64,000 nucleotides of DNA from Clostridiaceae bacterium DTU079. GTDB taxonomy: Bacteria; Bacillota; Clostridia; Acetivibrionales; Acetivibrionaceae. Made by a program: the position numbers and the translations under genes. Positions 1-8,717 of the stretch are shown here, piece after piece (position 1 is the stretch's first letter; the number at the start of each line of letters is the position of its first letter). The notes under the pieces were generated by a model that searched no databases, had not been told where the DNA came from, and was given only the letters and a program-made list of their open reading frames with translations. The DNA is taken from NCBI GenBank assembly GCA_001512505.1, contig LFSC01000014.1, positions 1 through 64,000 of the forward strand, written 5' to 3'.

Positions 1-74
1 AGCGATAGCGTAGGAGTTATACCTGACAAGGCTTATTGTTTCAATCCTTGTTTTAATGGAAGTTCCTCTTCAAC
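1..74 (-). CRISPR. Edge of a CRISPR array: one 37-nt repeat (38-74) and a probable spacer (1-37)
   Basis: Bases 38-74 start GTTTCAATCCTTG and end CCTCTTCAAC. The reverse complement starts GTTGAAGAGG and ends GGATTGAAAC, the usual 3' end of type I-B/III repeats (the crRNA 5' handle). From memory it differs at about 3 of 37 positions from a known C. thermocellum 37-nt repeat; this was not searched. Bases 1-37 are then a spacer of normal length. Only one repeat lies inside the window, so repetition cannot be shown here. The ATTGAAAC orientation puts transcription on the minus strand and the leader to the right of base 74. No cas gene is present in the window. Confidence 0.62.
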
Positions 75-556
75 AGCTCTTACGGCTTAAATTCTTTAAT
101 ATCAGTGTCTGCAAGCATTTTTTGACGAGACTTTTTTCTCCTATTTATCTCAAAAAATATCGTTTTTTCGCTGTATTTTATATTATTTTTTTTTATCAAC
201 ACCCTAATACACCCCTGTACTTTCTAGTGTTTCGGATATCTAAGCACAAATTATCCAATAATTTTGCATCCACATTTTCCCTTTTTATTCTTTATCTAAA
301 GGGCCTGCCTAAAAATCCATCGTATACCATATACCTTTATTAAAATATATCACACTAAAGCTCAATTATCAATATCACGCCAATCATTAAGCAAATTGCG
401 TTGTATCATATTTTGGTTTACCAATTATTCCTGTATCTCGACATATAAGATTTCAATATTATCAGTTATTTGTCTATTTTTTATGTTTACATAAAATTTC
501 CTTTAAGTCCGCCAGCTATCTTGTGTCCCGTTTAATACCGAACCGAAAAATTTTCT
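75..556. other. Gene-free AT-rich spacer, candidate CRISPR leader
   Basis: This roughly 480-bp stretch is very AT-rich with long T runs. The only ORF in the track (95 aa, plus strand) has no ribosome binding site and a low-complexity composition, so I do not call it. If the array at the left edge is read on the minus strand, the first few hundred bases here would be its leader. I see no convincing promoter, hairpin or RNA gene. Confidence 0.35.
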
Positions 557-1516
557 TCAAACCATAATGCTATAATTTTTTAAAATACTTTTTTCAATAT
601 CGCTAATTTCAAACCCATCTATTAGCCGGTTCAAATCAATAGACTCAACAATCTTTTTCATTCCTTGCTCAAACGTATATTTCGGTTCGAAACCAATATC
701 CCTTTTAATTCGATCGCAACTTCCTATCAAAGTCACATCACGAAACGGGAACCACTCTCTTGCCTTATAGCCGGTGTTAGCCGTATCTACCGAAATAATC
801 CTGGCATCAACCTTCAATACCTTTGCACATATTTCTACCCAACCCTTAAGGGATATATATTCATTCCCCGAAATATTATAAGCCTTTCCTAAGCAAATAT
901 TGCTTTTGCAGATAAGTTCAATCGCATAACACATATCATCAATATATCCGAATTGAATTAACGGAAGACCCCTTCCGGGAACGATTATCGGATTTTTCGT
1001 AAGCAATCTTTTTATTACATAGCTCTCTCTATCCAGATTGTTTTCCGGCCCGTATATATAAAACGGTCTTAAAATCGTAACCGGAAATCCATTTTCTCGA
1101 TATTGTTTGAACAATAATTCTTCGCACAAATATTTATTCATGGAATATTCGCCCCATACGGAATTTGCTCCCCGTTTACTGTCTTCAGTATAAGGATAAA
1201 CATTTTCATCGATATATACCGAAGCACTGCTAATATGAATATAATGTTTGATACCATGATTGATCGCTTGTATGGCAATCTTGGTTTGCTCAGGAGAATA
1301 AGCGGAGCTATCGACAACAATATCAAAATCAATCCCTTTACATGCTCTTAAAACATCGTTCAAATCATTTCTATCTGCTTCTAAATGTATTGATCCCTTC
1401 GGATTGGGTCGATTTCCGCGATTTAACACATATACCGTGTATCCCAATTTCAAGAGCTTCTCTGCTATTGCCTTACCGACAAAAATATTTCCTCCGAATA
1501 CCAATGCATTTTTCAT
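557..1516 (-). CDS. NAD-dependent epimerase/dehydratase (extended SDR family)
   Basis: This 319-residue extended short-chain dehydrogenase/reductase probably acts on a nucleotide sugar. An N-terminal dinucleotide-binding motif (FGGNIFVG, residues 6-13) is followed by a central Ser (ISSASVY) and the catalytic YSMNK (Tyr about 124, Lys about 128). These give an intact Ser-Tyr-Lys triad. The track ORF begins eight codons earlier, but the ATG at 1516 has GGGGGAT a few bases upstream and starts directly with the Rossmann strand, so I use it. The substrate cannot be told: the family covers UDP-glucose 4-epimerase-like enzymes and broader reductases. It lies alone on the minus strand, downstream of a terminator and an acetyltransferase remnant. 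Confidence 0.85.
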   Translation of the reverse strand: MKNALVFGGNIFVGKAIAEKLLKLGYTVYVLNRGNRPNPKGSIHLEADRNDLNDVLRACKGIDFDIVVDSSAYSPEQTKIAIQAINHGIKHYIHISSASVYIDENVYPYTEDSKRGANSVWGEYSMNKYLCEELLFKQYRENGFPVTILRPFYIYGPENNLDRESYVIKRLLTKNPIIVPGRGLPLIQFGYIDDMCYAIELICKSNICLGKAYNISGNEYISLKGWVEICAKVLKVDARIISVDTANTGYKAREWFPFRDVTLIGSCDRIKRDIGFEPKYTFEQGMKKIVESIDLNRLIDGFEISDIEKSILKNYSIMV

Positions 1517-1574
1517 ATTAATCCCCCATACAAATATCATTGGAATCCAATTGAAAACAACTTCCTTTGTTATT

Positions 1575-1610
1575 CAAAAAAGCTGCTGCACAAATTTTAA
1601 GTGCAGCAGC
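1575..1610 (-). terminator. Rho-independent terminator downstream of the GNAT remnant
   Basis: A perfect 10-bp stem, GCTGCTGCAC / GTGCAGCAGC, with a 9-nt AT loop is followed on the minus strand by TTTTTTG. It lies 15 bp past the end of the acetyltransferase remnant, so the epimerase further on probably has its own promoter. Confidence 0.85.
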
Positions 1611-1624
1611 CCATTTCCAGTCAT

Positions 1625-1975
1625 CTATTTGTCATTTATCACAGAATGGCTGTAGATATAAAACTCTTCCTGACTGGGTTGCCACCTTTTCTCCTTGGGC
1701 GGAAAAAGAGCATCAAATCTCTCCACAGCATCAGTGTCGCTGCAAAGCTCTCCCACAGAACCCTCGCTATAGAACCATTTCCTACCGTCAAGTACACCGG
1801 CTTTTAATTCCTTCACCATCATTGCAGTCGGATAAACATCGCCATCAAGGCATACATTGTATTTCCTGCAGCTTTTGAAACCCCGGGGAATATAATTACC
1901 GGGATTGCCGAACACAATTACAGTATCATACCCAAGCTCTATAGCCTTTTTAAAGGAATGCTCCTTTAATATGTA
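1625..1975 (-). pseudogene. C-terminal remnant of a GNAT-family N-acetyltransferase
   Basis: The open frame can be read back past the track's GTG to a TAA just above 1975. It adds a segment ending LGYDTVIVFGNPGNY before FGFKSC-like and DGDVYPTAMMVKEL sequence. That is the last part of a YhbS-like GNAT acetyltransferase, including the conserved strand before the (Y)xRFGF-type motif and the C-terminal tail. The N-terminal half with the acetyl-CoA P-loop (motif A) is absent, and an in-frame stop precedes the remnant. There is no start codon with a binding site. I read it as a 5'-deleted pseudogene. The intact terminator behind it suggests the loss is recent. Translation from the internal GTG would give a 96-residue fragment without the cofactor site. 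Confidence 0.72.
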
Positions 1976-2227
1976 TTAAATAATCTCACCTTTCGGCAGA
2001 ATTACTTTATGCTTTCAAAATATCACAGGCAAATATTAAAGTCAATGGGAATTGCCATTATCAACCAATACTCTACTTAATCCCCAAGTACGTACTGCCA
2101 ATAAAAACTTCTGAAAATATTGTGTACATAAAGCCACCATTATTTCAAATAAATAATTGCTATAGTATATAATTATATAGGCTGTTAAAGGAATAAATCC
2201 AATACGAGAATTTTCTAAAAAAAACTA
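1976..2227. other. Spacer without recognised genes
   Basis: This AT-rich spacer separates the GNAT remnant from the tRNA-Leu promoter. I find no ORF with a plausible start, no hairpin followed by a T run and no copy of the dispersed repeat. It presumably once held the missing 5' part of the acetyltransferase. Confidence 0.5.
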
Positions 2228-2256
2228 TTGACACAAATAATTAATGCTAGTATAAT
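2228..2256 (+). promoter_or_regulatory. Sigma-A promoter of tRNA-Leu
   Basis: TTGACA (2228-2233) and TATAAT (2251-2256) are both perfect consensus and are separated by exactly 17 bp. The predicted start near 2263 leaves a leader of about 70 nt before the tRNA. Confidence 0.9.
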
Positions 2257-2331
2257 TGATTATGCTGATTCGCGAAGGTACTAGTTATACCGTAGCGGTT
2301 TTATAAATGTTATAGTGTTTTATTAATATAT

Positions 2332-2414
2332 GCGAGAGTGGCGGAACTGGCAGACGCGCACGTTTGAGGGGCGTGTGGGCGACCGTACGGGTTCAAGTCC
2401 CGTCTCTCGCACCA
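2332..2414 (+). tRNA. tRNA-Leu (anticodon GAG)
   Basis: The acceptor stem GCGAGAG pairs with CTCTCGC, followed by discriminator A and an encoded CCA. The anticodon stem CACGT/GCGTG encloses the loop TTGAGGG, giving anticodon GAG (CUC/CUU codons). A long variable arm fits the class II leucine tRNA shape, and the T arm has the usual GGTTCAAGTCC. The tRNA is a single transcription unit between a consensus promoter and a terminator. Confidence 0.95.
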
Positions 2415-2420
2415 AATCTG

Positions 2421-2465
2421 AACAGCAAATTAATACATTGTATTGATTCGCTGTTTTATTGTTTT
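2421..2465 (+). terminator. Terminator of tRNA-Leu
   Basis: AACAGC...GCTGTT closes a long imperfect stem (AAATTAATAC / TATTGATT) starting 7 bp after the CCA. It is followed by TTTATTGTTTTA. Confidence 0.8.
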
Positions 2466-2646
2466 ATACCCAAAAATGCAGATACTACAAAGCTTTAACA
2501 TCCCACCGCTTACTGTTGCTTCAATAATCTGAGAATTAGGTGAATCGATTCCTAAAAAATGTTGCTTTCGGGGGTATCGATGATTTTCCGTTGATATTTG
2601 CAGCTTACTAAAAAATTATTAGTTTCATAGTTTGGGGTGGACAGAA

Positions 2647-5277
2647 ATGTCTTTTTATTTATTCAGAAAAATGATTCGTAAATTGCCGGGAGTTTTAATC
2701 CAAATGGTTCCAAAACCTGAGCCTGTTTTGACAGAAGGTTACGGATCAAGAGAAAAAATCGGTAAAATATGCTCCGGTGCAGGATATAAATCGGTGCTTC
2801 TTGTAACCGACAAGACAGTGTACTCTCTCGGCTATCATGAAAAAATTCTTAACTCGCTAAAAGCAAGCAATATCAAATGTACTGTTTTTAATAATATATC
2901 ATCCGAACCCACAATTGACATTATAAACGAAGGCAGAAGTGCCGCTGCAAATTGCGGTGCCGATTGCATCATAGCTCTCGGAGGAGGCTCCGTGCTAGAC
3001 ACTTGCAAGATAATAGCCGCCGTTGTAAAAAAGCCGCACTACAAAATTAAAAATCTCCTACGCAAATTCATATATATCAGAGAAAAAACTTTACCGGTTA
3101 TAGCTGTTCCGAGTACTGCCGGAACCGGTGCTGAAATCACTGTGGCCGCTATGGTTATGAGCCAAAAAATGATAAAATGCTCTACAGTAGTCATCGGACT
3201 TAATGTCCCCCATGTTGTGCTTGACAGTGAGCTGACCATCGGTGCACCCGAAAACGTTACGGTGTCCTGCGGAATTGACGCTCTCAGTCACGGCATTGAA
3301 GGGTGCCTTGCAGACATTACGACCGGTGAAGAAGATATTAATAAAATCCTTGAGTGTGTAAAGCTTGTATTCCGGAATCTGCCCTGTCTTATTTCTAATC
3401 CGGACAATATCGACGCAAGACAAAATATGTGTCTTGCCGCCTACTACGGTGGAAATGCCATCAATAAGCAACTTGCCGGATATGTCCATGCCTTTGCACA
3501 TTCAATAGGTGCTTTTTATAACATTCCTCACGGAAAAGCAATTGCCCTATGTCTTATACCGATTGTAGCTTTTCATAAGAATATATGTATGGATAAACTT
3601 GCGAAGCTTTCAGCTTATTGCGGATTTTCCAAAGAAACCGAGGACAAAGCTGCTGCAGTGGACAGATTTATCGCCGCTCTTGAAGATTTGTTGAAAACCT
3701 GTGGCTTTGAAAGAGGCTGTGATTTAATTGACGAAAAAGATTACAAAAAACTTACCCGCATGATAAATTCCGATTCCGTTAATTATTCGCCGCCGAAAAC
3801 TCTCAGCAACAAAGAGATTGTTAGTCTGCTTGACGAGATTAGAAAGGGGAATAATATTATGGCTTATACAGAAGAGAGAATACAGCAAATTGTGGCAAAT
3901 CAGAGAAGTTTTTTTCGTTCCGGGGTTACTCTTGATGTTAAATGGAGATTACAGCAGCTGAAAAAACTGAAGGCGGCTGTCATTGCCCATGAGGAAGAAT
4001 TTGAAAAAGCATTATACGAGGATTTAGGGCGCAGTAAAACTGAGGCATATTTATGCGATATCGGTCCTGTAATCGTAGAGATTAACGAAACCATACGAGG
4101 ACTTAAAAAATGGGCAAGGCCGGAAAAACATTTCAGCGGGCTTATGTGCTTCCCGAGCACGTGCACCACAGTGTACAAAATGCCCTACGGTGTTTCGCTG
4201 ATAATAAGCCCGTTTAACTTTCCGATTCTTCTGACTCTGGGTGTATTGACGGCAAGTATTGCAGGAGGCAACACCGCAGTGATTAAGACAAGCTCAAAAT
4301 CGGCGGCCAGTACCAAAGCTTTGCAAAAAATGATTGCAGAAACATTTCCTGAAAACTATGTTACGGTTATAGACGGAGGTCACGATGTGGCTGACATGTG
4401 CCTTGCACAGAGATTTGATAAAATATTCTATACCGGTTCCCCTGCAGTCGGCAAGCATGTGCTGGCACAGGCTGCAAATAATCTGACATCGGTAGCCCTG
4501 GAGCTTGGCGGTGAAAACGGCAATTGGTGTATTGTCAGAAAAGATGCAAACATAAAGGATGCCGCACGAAAAATCGCCTTTTTCAAGCTTTGCAATGCAG
4601 GGCAGATTTGCATTAATATCAATCAGATTGCAGTAGCCGAGGAAATAGCGGATTCCTTTATCGAAGCATTAAAAAATGAATTTATCAGACAAATCGGTGA
4701 AAAGCCCGAAGAAAATGAAGAATATCCGAAGCTCATTAACGACGCGGCATATATCAAATGCCGAAAGCTGGCGGAAGAGTATAAAGACAGAATAATTTTC
4801 GGAGGAACCGGCAACGAAAAAACCAGACGTTTTGCTCCGACTATGATTTATCCTGTCAGAATAGACGAGGATATAGTTAAGCACGAGCTTTTCTGCCCTC
4901 TTCTTCCTATTGTACCCTTTAAAGACGCAGAAGTTGACAATCTGATGGAAACCATTGCCGACAGAGAACATCCTCTTGCTATGTATGTTTTCACTAAAGA
5001 TATGAAATGGGCAAAGAAAGTAATGTCGACTCAGCAATACGGTGGAGGCTGTATAAATGAGGTTTGCATTCATATAATGGTAAAAGGTGTTCCCTTCAAC
5101 GGAACAGGACATTCCGGAATGGGTGCATACCACGGAGAATGGGGCTTTAGGGAATTCACCCATCCCACCACGGTTTTGAAAGGCAGAACATACTTCAATC
5201 TGCCATTAAGGGAACACCCATATTCCGGCAAACATGAAAAACTGAAAATGACTCTGCTAAAATTATTTGAAAGGTAA
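2647..5277 (+). CDS. Fused iron-type alcohol dehydrogenase and aldehyde dehydrogenase (ADH-ALDH order)
   Basis: One uninterrupted frame encodes two enzymes. In the track numbering, residues 30-405 are an iron-containing alcohol dehydrogenase with GGGS cofactor motif (117-120) and metal ligands in DALSH (Asp216, His220), HAFAH (His286/290) and NIPHG (His300). Residues 410-881 are an aldehyde dehydrogenase of the class 3-like group with Asn in SPFNF, Glu in LELGG and catalytic Cys660 in GQIC. The order is opposite to AdhE (ALDH then ADH). An ATG at 3859 (Met410) has AGGGG upstream, so the ALDH half may also be made separately. I start at the ATG at 2647 because GGGGTGG lies 6 bp before it; the track's TTG has no binding site. 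The expected role is aldehyde/alcohol interconversion with NAD(P)H and aldehyde oxidation; substrates are unknown. Confidence 0.85.
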   Translation: MSFYLFRKMIRKLPGVLIQMVPKPEPVLTEGYGSREKIGKICSGAGYKSVLLVTDKTVYSLGYHEKILNSLKASNIKCTVFNNISSEPTIDIINEGRSAAANCGADCIIALGGGSVLDTCKIIAAVVKKPHYKIKNLLRKFIYIREKTLPVIAVPSTAGTGAEITVAAMVMSQKMIKCSTVVIGLNVPHVVLDSELTIGAPENVTVSCGIDALSHGIEGCLADITTGEEDINKILECVKLVFRNLPCLISNPDNIDARQNMCLAAYYGGNAINKQLAGYVHAFAHSIGAFYNIPHGKAIALCLIPIVAFHKNICMDKLAKLSAYCGFSKETEDKAAAVDRFIAALEDLLKTCGFERGCDLIDEKDYKKLTRMINSDSVNYSPPKTLSNKEIVSLLDEIRKGNNIMAYTEERIQQIVANQRSFFRSGVTLDVKWRLQQLKKLKAAVIAHEEEFEKALYEDLGRSKTEAYLCDIGPVIVEINETIRGLKKWARPEKHFSGLMCFPSTCTTVYKMPYGVSLIISPFNFPILLTLGVLTASIAGGNTAVIKTSSKSAASTKALQKMIAETFPENYVTVIDGGHDVADMCLAQRFDKIFYTGSPAVGKHVLAQAANNLTSVALELGGENGNWCIVRKDANIKDAARKIAFFKLCNAGQICININQIAVAEEIADSFIEALKNEFIRQIGEKPEENEEYPKLINDAAYIKCRKLAEEYKDRIIFGGTGNEKTRRFAPTMIYPVRIDEDIVKHELFCPLLPIVPFKDAEVDNLMETIADREHPLAMYVFTKDMKWAKKVMSTQQYGGGCINEVCIHIMVKGVPFNGTGHSGMGAYHGEWGFREFTHPTTVLKGRTYFNLPLREHPYSGKHEKLKMTLLKLFER

Positions 5278-5300
5278 GGACAGATTTATAGATTATATTT

Positions 5301-5469
5301 AGTAAGCAAAAATGTGGAAGAAACATTGTGTAGCAAGTTGTAGAGCCTGTTTATACGACGTGGATAGGGAGAGCATCCATTCTCACGAAGTGAGTTTTGC
5401 TCGACCCCACGGAGTATTTACAGGCTCTAGGCTTGCGAAACTTAAGTTTCCGGAACATTTTTCTTTACA
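5301..5469 (-). repeat. Dispersed palindromic element, copy 1
   Basis: This long copy of the recurrent intergenic element reads in reverse relative to copies 2-5. Outer ends GTAAGCAAAAATGTGG and (reversed) GTAAAGAAAAATGTTCC pair imperfectly. The core AGAGCCTGT...ACAGGCTCT stem is present, as is the inner segment with GTCGAGCAAAACTC. Here the inner arm is GTGG/CCAC where other copies have GCGG/CCGC. The element lies between two convergent genes and ends 5 bp from the helicase stop codon. Confidence 0.9.
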
Positions 5470-5473
5470 TTTA

Positions 5474-7957
5474 TTAACCCAATTGATAAATAATTTTCTT
5501 ACACAAATCAATGTTGTAGTATTTATCCTCCGTCTCCAAAACCTTTTTTACATCCTCAACCAGTTCCCAGCACCTGCTCTTTAGAATCGCCTTAAGTGCG
5601 TATTGCCGAATTTGAGGCTCTTCGGCATATATACAGGGTCTGATTTTAGCGGTAATTTCCATATCCTTGAGTTTTGCTGCCGCAGAACATGCACGCCTTC
5701 TTACTTCATAGTCGTAATGCAGAAATAACTGAGGGAGGAGCTCTTTTCTCTCTCCGTTTCTACCTATCTCCAAGGCCATCTCCCTTAACTCCTCAACACT
5801 AAATCCCGGTAGGTTCGATTTATCGTCCGGCTCCACCGCTTCTATACAATCGCTTCCGTCATAAGGTTTTATCTTCCCTTCCTCCATACAAACTCTAAGG
5901 GACAGCAATTTGACTCTTTCTCCTTTAAATTCTATTACAATCAAGTCCTTATCCTCATCAATTCTAATAACCACACCCGGTCCGAATTTGATATGCTTAA
6001 TTAATGTCCCTTCACTGATTTCACTGTATAAAAACTTTGCTTGCGCAAGCTTAAGTTTATGGAAAAACCTCGACACAGAAGAATTCTTATTATTTGTCTT
6101 TGAAAAGGTTATTAACTCAAGATGCTTTTTTGCCCTGGTAATGCCCACATAGAAAAGCCTCACCTCTTCCTCCATCAAAGAACGGTTTCCCTCTTCCAAC
6201 GCACTTATGCTTTTTGCTGTCGGGAACTGTCCGTCCACCAGATCGATCATATAAACCCTTTCAAATTCCAAACCTTTACTGGAGTGTATCGTGGATAGTA
6301 CCACCGCATTTTTGCTTCTATTCATCCAAGCGTTTTCCATGGCTGCATTCAGAACGGAAAGCCTTTCAAAAAAATCATTGAAGGAGCTAACCCTCGATGC
6401 AATTGTCTTTAAGCTGTCAATAATATAACTGACACTCTCCTGAGAAAAGCCCATCTCCTTTGAAGCCTTTCCGATATACTTTTGATATCCCATTTCCTTT
6501 TCAATAAACTTAATCGCCAAAGAGGGCCTTAAAAACTCAATGGTTTCAAAATGCTTAATAAGAGACTTAACGGCTTCTTTTGTACTTTTGGGCATTTGAG
6601 GGTAATCCAGCAAGGTATCAAGGACAGTTTTATCATGGCTCTGATTTACCTTTACATACTCGATCATGTCCTTACTCAGGTAAGCACCGGTTTTATAATA
6701 AATCTGTTCAAAGGCTTCCATGTCATGGGGATTTAAAGCAAGCCTTATAAAGGCAAGGATATCATTAACCACCCAGTGATTGAAAAAATGAATATTGGTA
6801 TCCCTAATATAAAAGGGAATGCCACTGTCTTCAAGGTAATCCACCAATGCTACGGCAGAAATGTTATTCCTGAATAAAACGGCACATTCGGACAAATTAT
6901 CCTGCTCCTTTAAAACCGAAGCCAGATATGCGTATTGTTCATTCCTATCCTTTACATGCTTAAATACCGTCTCATCCCCCGTTTCATTTTCGGTAAACAT
7001 CTCTTTTTCATACCGTTCCTTATTCTGCTTAATAAAATTATTGGCTGCTTTCACTATATTTTGGGTTGAACGGTAGTTTCTTTCCATCATAAGAATTTTC
7101 GCACCGGGATAGGTCTCTTTAAACTTGAGAAGAGCCTCGGGAAATGCGGCTCTAAACCCATAAATACTCTGGTCCTCATCCCCCACCATAAAAATATTGT
7201 TTCTAGGGTAGGCTAAAAGTCTTATGATTTGGTGCTGTACAAAAGAGGTGTCCTGGGACTCATCAACATTTATATATTGATATTTTTTCCTCAAAGAATC
7301 GATAACCCCGGCATCTTTCAAAAAAAGTTGATAAGTACCGGTCAGCATATCATCATAATCAATATATCTCTCATCTCGTTTTAGCTTTTCATATGCATTA
7401 TATATTTGAACAAAGTTTTTGATTTTGACATCCATTTTCTCTATTTTGTCCGGAGTATAAAGCATGTTCTTAGCAAAACTAATGGAATTTTGCAAGTCTT
7501 CAAGGATATCTTCAGTTATGTAATCCCCGTTTATTTTAAAATAAATCTGCTTTAAAATCTGGATTTTGTTAACAGGACAATCATTGCCCTCTATAATTTG
7601 AGGAAAAGGCCTGTTATTAGCTGCAGTATAATCCCGTATAACCGAATAGCAAAAGCTGTGTATTGTAGAAAATTGAATATTACAAGACAGATCACTTCCG
7701 AAAACGCTGTAGAACCTATCCTTCATGTCATGGGCAGATGCCCTGCTGAATGTCAGTGTCAATATATTTTCCGGATTGATACCATGGTTTAAAACCATAT
7801 TGGCACACCTTGATACAATAACAGTAGTCTTTCCCCCACCGGGCACCGATAACAGAAGAGTAGGTCCCTCAATATTTACCACAGCCTCCTGCTGCTGCGG
7901 ATTAAGGTCTATATTATATTTTTCCCTTAACAGTGTTATAAAATCCTTCTGATTCAT
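5474..7957 (-). CDS. UvrD/Rep/PcrA-family DNA helicase with HEAT-like C-terminal extension
   Basis: This superfamily 1A 3'-5' helicase has 827 residues. Visible motifs are Q motif (NPQQQEAV), Walker A (GGGKTT), Walker B (VDESQD), motif III (GDEDQSIYGFR), motif V (TIHSSKGLEFE) and motif VI (FYVGITRAKK). After the helicase core comes a small beta domain (KFGPGVVIRIDEDKD), as at the end of PcrA. The last roughly 110 residues then look like two or three HEAT-type helical repeats (EVRRRACSAAAKL, QIRQYALKAILK), which PcrA lacks. I start at the Met preceding NQKDF, with a weak GGTGG site; the track's GTG is four codons earlier. It probably acts in DNA repair or replication-fork rescue. Since a housekeeping pcrA usually sits elsewhere, this may be a paralogue with an added protein-binding tail. 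Confidence 0.9.
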   Translation of the reverse strand: MNQKDFITLLREKYNIDLNPQQQEAVVNIEGPTLLLSVPGGGKTTVIVSRCANMVLNHGINPENILTLTFSRASAHDMKDRFYSVFGSDLSCNIQFSTIHSFCYSVIRDYTAANNRPFPQIIEGNDCPVNKIQILKQIYFKINGDYITEDILEDLQNSISFAKNMLYTPDKIEKMDVKIKNFVQIYNAYEKLKRDERYIDYDDMLTGTYQLFLKDAGVIDSLRKKYQYINVDESQDTSFVQHQIIRLLAYPRNNIFMVGDEDQSIYGFRAAFPEALLKFKETYPGAKILMMERNYRSTQNIVKAANNFIKQNKERYEKEMFTENETGDETVFKHVKDRNEQYAYLASVLKEQDNLSECAVLFRNNISAVALVDYLEDSGIPFYIRDTNIHFFNHWVVNDILAFIRLALNPHDMEAFEQIYYKTGAYLSKDMIEYVKVNQSHDKTVLDTLLDYPQMPKSTKEAVKSLIKHFETIEFLRPSLAIKFIEKEMGYQKYIGKASKEMGFSQESVSYIIDSLKTIASRVSSFNDFFERLSVLNAAMENAWMNRSKNAVVLSTIHSSKGLEFERVYMIDLVDGQFPTAKSISALEEGNRSLMEEEVRLFYVGITRAKKHLELITFSKTNNKNSSVSRFFHKLKLAQAKFLYSEISEGTLIKHIKFGPGVVIRIDEDKDLIVIEFKGERVKLLSLRVCMEEGKIKPYDGSDCIEAVEPDDKSNLPGFSVEELREMALEIGRNGERKELLPQLFLHYDYEVRRRACSAAAKLKDMEITAKIRPCIYAEEPQIRQYALKAILKSRCWELVEDVKKVLETEDKYYNIDLCKKIIYQLG

Positions 7958-8099
7958 AGTCCACCACACTTTGACTTATTCTTGAATTATTGTAGCACGT
8001 TTAAAAAAATAAAGAAACAATATAACACGATTTTTTACTTTTTCACACCCATTGAGTATGGTACACTTTAAATATAGATAAAAGAAGGAGATTTTAGAA

Positions 8100-8717
8100 G
8101 TGAAGTGTATTGATTTAACCCATACGATTATTGACCGTTTGCCTCCCTATCCCGGGGATAACGAAACACAGCTTTTAAATACCAAACAGTTTGAAACTGA
8201 CGGTTACTCAAATCACCGGCTTAAAATTGACATGCACTCCGGTACGCATATCGACTCTCCCATGCACCTTACCGATTCAAAGGAATATATATGTGAGTAT
8301 CCTCCGGAGTCCTTTATTGGAGAGGGATGTATAATTGATGTGAGAAACCGGCCGGTAATCAAACTTAAAAAAGAGTACGAAACTAAAATAAAAGAAGGCT
8401 GTATTTTGCTGCTCTATACCGGGATGTATCATAAATTCGGTACAGAGGAGTATTTTAATACTCATCCTGTTGTCGATATGGAGTTTGCCCAATTCATGGT
8501 GGAAAGAAAAATAAAAATTCTCGGAATGGACACCCCTTCACCCGATAAACCGCCTTTTTCGGTTCACAAGCTGCTTTTAAAAAGCAAAATATTCATCCTT
8601 GAAAACCTCACAAACATGGAAGAACTTCTTGAGGCAAAAAAGTTTGAAGTTATAGCCCTACCTCTTAAAATAAAGGCCGACAGTTCAATCTCACGGGTTG
8701 TTGCAAGGATAATATAA
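8100..8717 (+). CDS. Cyclase-family metal-dependent hydrolase (kynurenine formamidase-like)
   Basis: This 205-residue protein has the diagnostic metal-binding HSGTHIDSPMH segment (residues 47-57) of the cyclase/arylformamidase family and the N-terminal IDLTHTI signature. Family members hydrolyse N-formylkynurenine or cyclise small substrates; no neighbour indicates tryptophan breakdown, so the substrate is unknown. Translation begins at GTG with AGAAGGAG about 9 bp upstream. Its 3' end overlaps the truncated murA, which runs in the opposite direction. This is one side of a rearrangement junction. Confidence 0.88.
   Translation: MKCIDLTHTIIDRLPPYPGDNETQLLNTKQFETDGYSNHRLKIDMHSGTHIDSPMHLTDSKEYICEYPPESFIGEGCIIDVRNRPVIKLKKEYETKIKEGCILLLYTGMYHKFGTEEYFNTHPVVDMEFAQFMVERKIKILGMDTPSPDKPPFSVHKLLLKSKIFILENLTNMEELLEAKKFEVIALPLKIKADSSISRVVARII

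Noticed and set aside
56-343. 95-aa plus-strand ORF at the left edge
   Set aside because: It begins inside the CRISPR repeat, has no ribosome site, and has the composition expected of AT-rich noncoding DNA.
5301-5469. Reading the 165-bp repeats as a CRISPR or an insertion sequence
   Set aside because: Copies are kilobases apart, have no spacer periodicity, encode no protein and show no consistent target-site duplication.
8040-8072. TTGAGT ... TAGATA as promoter of the cyclase gene
   Set aside because: Transcription would start within the ribosome binding site, so the match is unlikely to be functional.
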